From NCBI GenBank assembly GCA_023151275.1, contig JAKLJI010000004.1, positions 68,946-132,945 of the forward strand: 64,000 nucleotides of DNA, read 5' to 3'. Below are positions 62,764 through 64,000 of this stretch, in pieces. A program made the position numbers and the translations under genes. This DNA comes from Bacteroidia bacterium. Lineage in GTDB: Bacteria; Bacteroidota; Bacteroidia; UKL13-3. The notes under the pieces were generated by a model. The model was not told the DNA's origin. It saw only the letters and a program-made list of their open reading frames with translations, and ran no database searches. Numbering within the stretch: the stretch's first letter is position 1; every line of letters begins with the position of its first letter.

Positions 62764-64000
62764 CTAATTTTTCAGAAATCGAATGTAAAAACTGTCAAAT
62801 TCTGTTTTCATAATCAGAAGGTATAAGCCACTTGTTAACTCCTCAACCCGAATTGGTTCATTTGCTGAAGTACCTGTTTGACCTTGTTTAACCAATACCC
62901 CTTCCTTTGAAATGATTTCCCAGGAATCCCAATCAACTGGGTCCCGGAACTGCAATTGGTTTTCAACTGGGTTAATCAAAATGGGATTGTTTGATTCTAA
63001 TTTATTGCCTATTTCTAAAGTCTTGGAATAATTGATGCTTCCATCAAAATCAACCTGAGCAATTCTATAATAAATAGAATTTGATTGAGTTGAATAGTAT
63101 TGGTACTTGCTTGTTTTTAAGCTGTTCCCTGCACCCTTTACAAAAGCCAAACGCGAGAATTTAATTCCGTCCTCACTTGCTTCGAGAAAGAACCCCTGGT
63201 TGTTTTTTTCAAAGGCACATTCCCAATTCCAAATAAGTTTAGTAGCATCAACCTGAATTGAAAAATGGGTAAATAGAACAGGAAGAATTGGTGAGAACAT
63301 GTCGGTTGCATTCAAAAAACCATCGGTACTTCCTGCCGAGGATTTTGAAAAGACGGCAGAGCCTGGGTCAAAATCAACTGTATTAGAGAATTGACCTGAG
63401 GCGATTATGTTTCTGGTAGTGAGGTTGCATGCAAGTGCGTTCACACTTTCAAATCCGGCAGAACCTAAAGAATAGGCCCATTCAAATTGGCCGGAGGCGC
63501 TTAGTTTACACACATATCCATCTTCGGCACCAATAGCAATTAATGGATAAACCCCAGTTCCCGGATCAAAATCAGCTGTATCTTTAAACCAACCTCCTGC
63601 ATAAATGCTCCCAATATCATCTGTACACAAGGCTATTCCATTTTGATTAGAATTCCCTCCAAGTGATGCCGCCCAACTAAATATTCCATTGGATTGGAAG
63701 GACGCAACGAACACATTTACCACTCCAGTGGAGCTAAGCTGAAAATTTCCGGGTCCAGGGTCAAAATCAACAGTACCAGTATAATAACCTGTTAAAACCA
63801 CCGAATTGTTAGCACCTATGCATACTTGTTTGGCAAGGTCAGCACCGGTACCTCCAAAGGTTTGGGCCCATACAAAGCCAAAGGAAGAGTCCCATTTTAG
63901 AATGAAATTATCGTAAGTAAAACCAGTATTTGCTGTTCGATTTTGAACTCCGGCATTTACATCAAAGTCAACTGTTCCTCTAAATGAACCACAAATAACC
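62764..64000 (-). CDS. Repeat-containing T9SS substrate, N-terminus outside window
   Basis: Open from 62764 to the window edge (about 412 codons). At least four repeats of about 50-60 residues containing GTVDFDPG-type motifs (VDFDVNAG, VDFDPGPG, ADFDPGTG, VDFDPGSA), a beta-propeller-like repeat of secreted Bacteroidota proteins, then a fibronectin-like module and a C-terminal strand region ending SGLYLLIMKTEFDSFYIRFL as in T9SS type A sorting domains. Same strand as the next gene, 35 bp apart. Confidence 0.8.
   Translation of the reverse strand, partial: VICGSFRGTVDFDVNAGVQNRTANTGFTYDNFILKWDSSFGFVWAQTFGGTGADLAKQVCIGANNSVVLTGYYTGTVDFDPGPGNFQLSSTGVVNVFVASFQSNGIFSWAASLGGNSNQNGIALCTDDIGSIYAGGWFKDTADFDPGTGVYPLIAIGAEDGYVCKLSASGQFEWAYSLGSAGFESVNALACNLTTRNIIASGQFSNTVDFDPGSAVFSKSSAGSTDGFLNATDMFSPILPVLFTHFSIQVDATKLIWNWECAFEKNNQGFFLEASEDGIKFSRLAFVKGAGNSLKTSKYQYYSTQSNSIYYRIAQVDFDGSINYSKTLEIGNKLESNNPILINPVENQLQFRDPVDWDSWEIISKEGVLVKQGQTGTSANEPIRVEELTSGLYLLIMKTEFDSFYIRFLKN

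Noticed and set aside
1..64000. CRISPR array, rRNA operon or prophage
   Set aside because: No regularly spaced repeats, rRNA sequence, or phage structural genes were found.

Overview
The window looks like a chromosome segment of a Bacteroidota bacterium with a type IX secretion system (T9SS). The evidence is AT-rich DNA with little Shine-Dalgarno signal, several secreted proteins with T9SS type A C-terminal sorting domains, a PorV-like outer-membrane protein, a large TonB-dependent receptor with a carboxypeptidase-regulatory-like N-terminal domain, and Rho with a long low-complexity insertion. I cannot place it below phylum level. There is no rRNA operon, CRISPR array, intact insertion sequence or prophage.

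Layout. 1-5950: end of a lipoprotein gene, ahcY, a bacilliredoxin, a two-gene unit of cytochrome c/copper monooxygenase plus redoxin, and a secreted esterase. 5996-13216 (minus strand): a lipid-synthesis and housekeeping run, pepA-pdxA-DUF177-rpmF-plsX-fabH-accB-accC. 13325-16922: a small secreted Cys/His protein, then rsmA-mgtE and a SerA-like dehydrogenase. 17021-25855: an apparently highly expressed triad of TonB receptor, 1281-residue secreted protein and PorV-like protein. 25938-31081: greA, HIT, ruvC, flippase-like protein, glycosyltransferase, recO and a YwqK-like lipoprotein. 31071-35556: a soluble GAF/PAS histidine kinase, a response-regulator/kinase hybrid broken by a deletion, and an AraC-type regulator.

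36197-43084 is the most disturbed part. It holds an arginyltransferase-like protein, a TIGR03643 protein divergent from a cryptochrome-like photolyase, an HPP membrane protein, a VapBC-type toxin-antitoxin pair with a frameshifted toxin lying between two copies of a 57-bp gene-end repeat, an IS66 transposase remnant, and a GIY-YIG gene sandwiched between an intact tRNA-Asn and a chimeric tRNA remnant carrying a copy of the tRNA-Asn 3' end. 43170-48155: sugar kinase, ComEC-like protein, enoyl-CoA hydratase and a secreted protein. 48152-52276: a probable light/B12-responsive photoprotection group (CarH-like MerR regulator, TIGR01777 protein, response regulator, class I photolyase). 52414-59075: rho, universal stress protein, sugar MFS transporter, haem-monooxygenase-like protein, a 38-residue membrane peptide and a hemerythrin-like protein. 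59292-64000: two large T9SS substrates, one with its sorting domain cut off by a frameshift and one running off the window.

Three genes are interrupted: two by apparent one-base losses in short homopolymers (toxin; T9SS substrate) and one by a larger deletion (hybrid kinase). The homopolymer cases may be sequencing errors and should be checked against reads.
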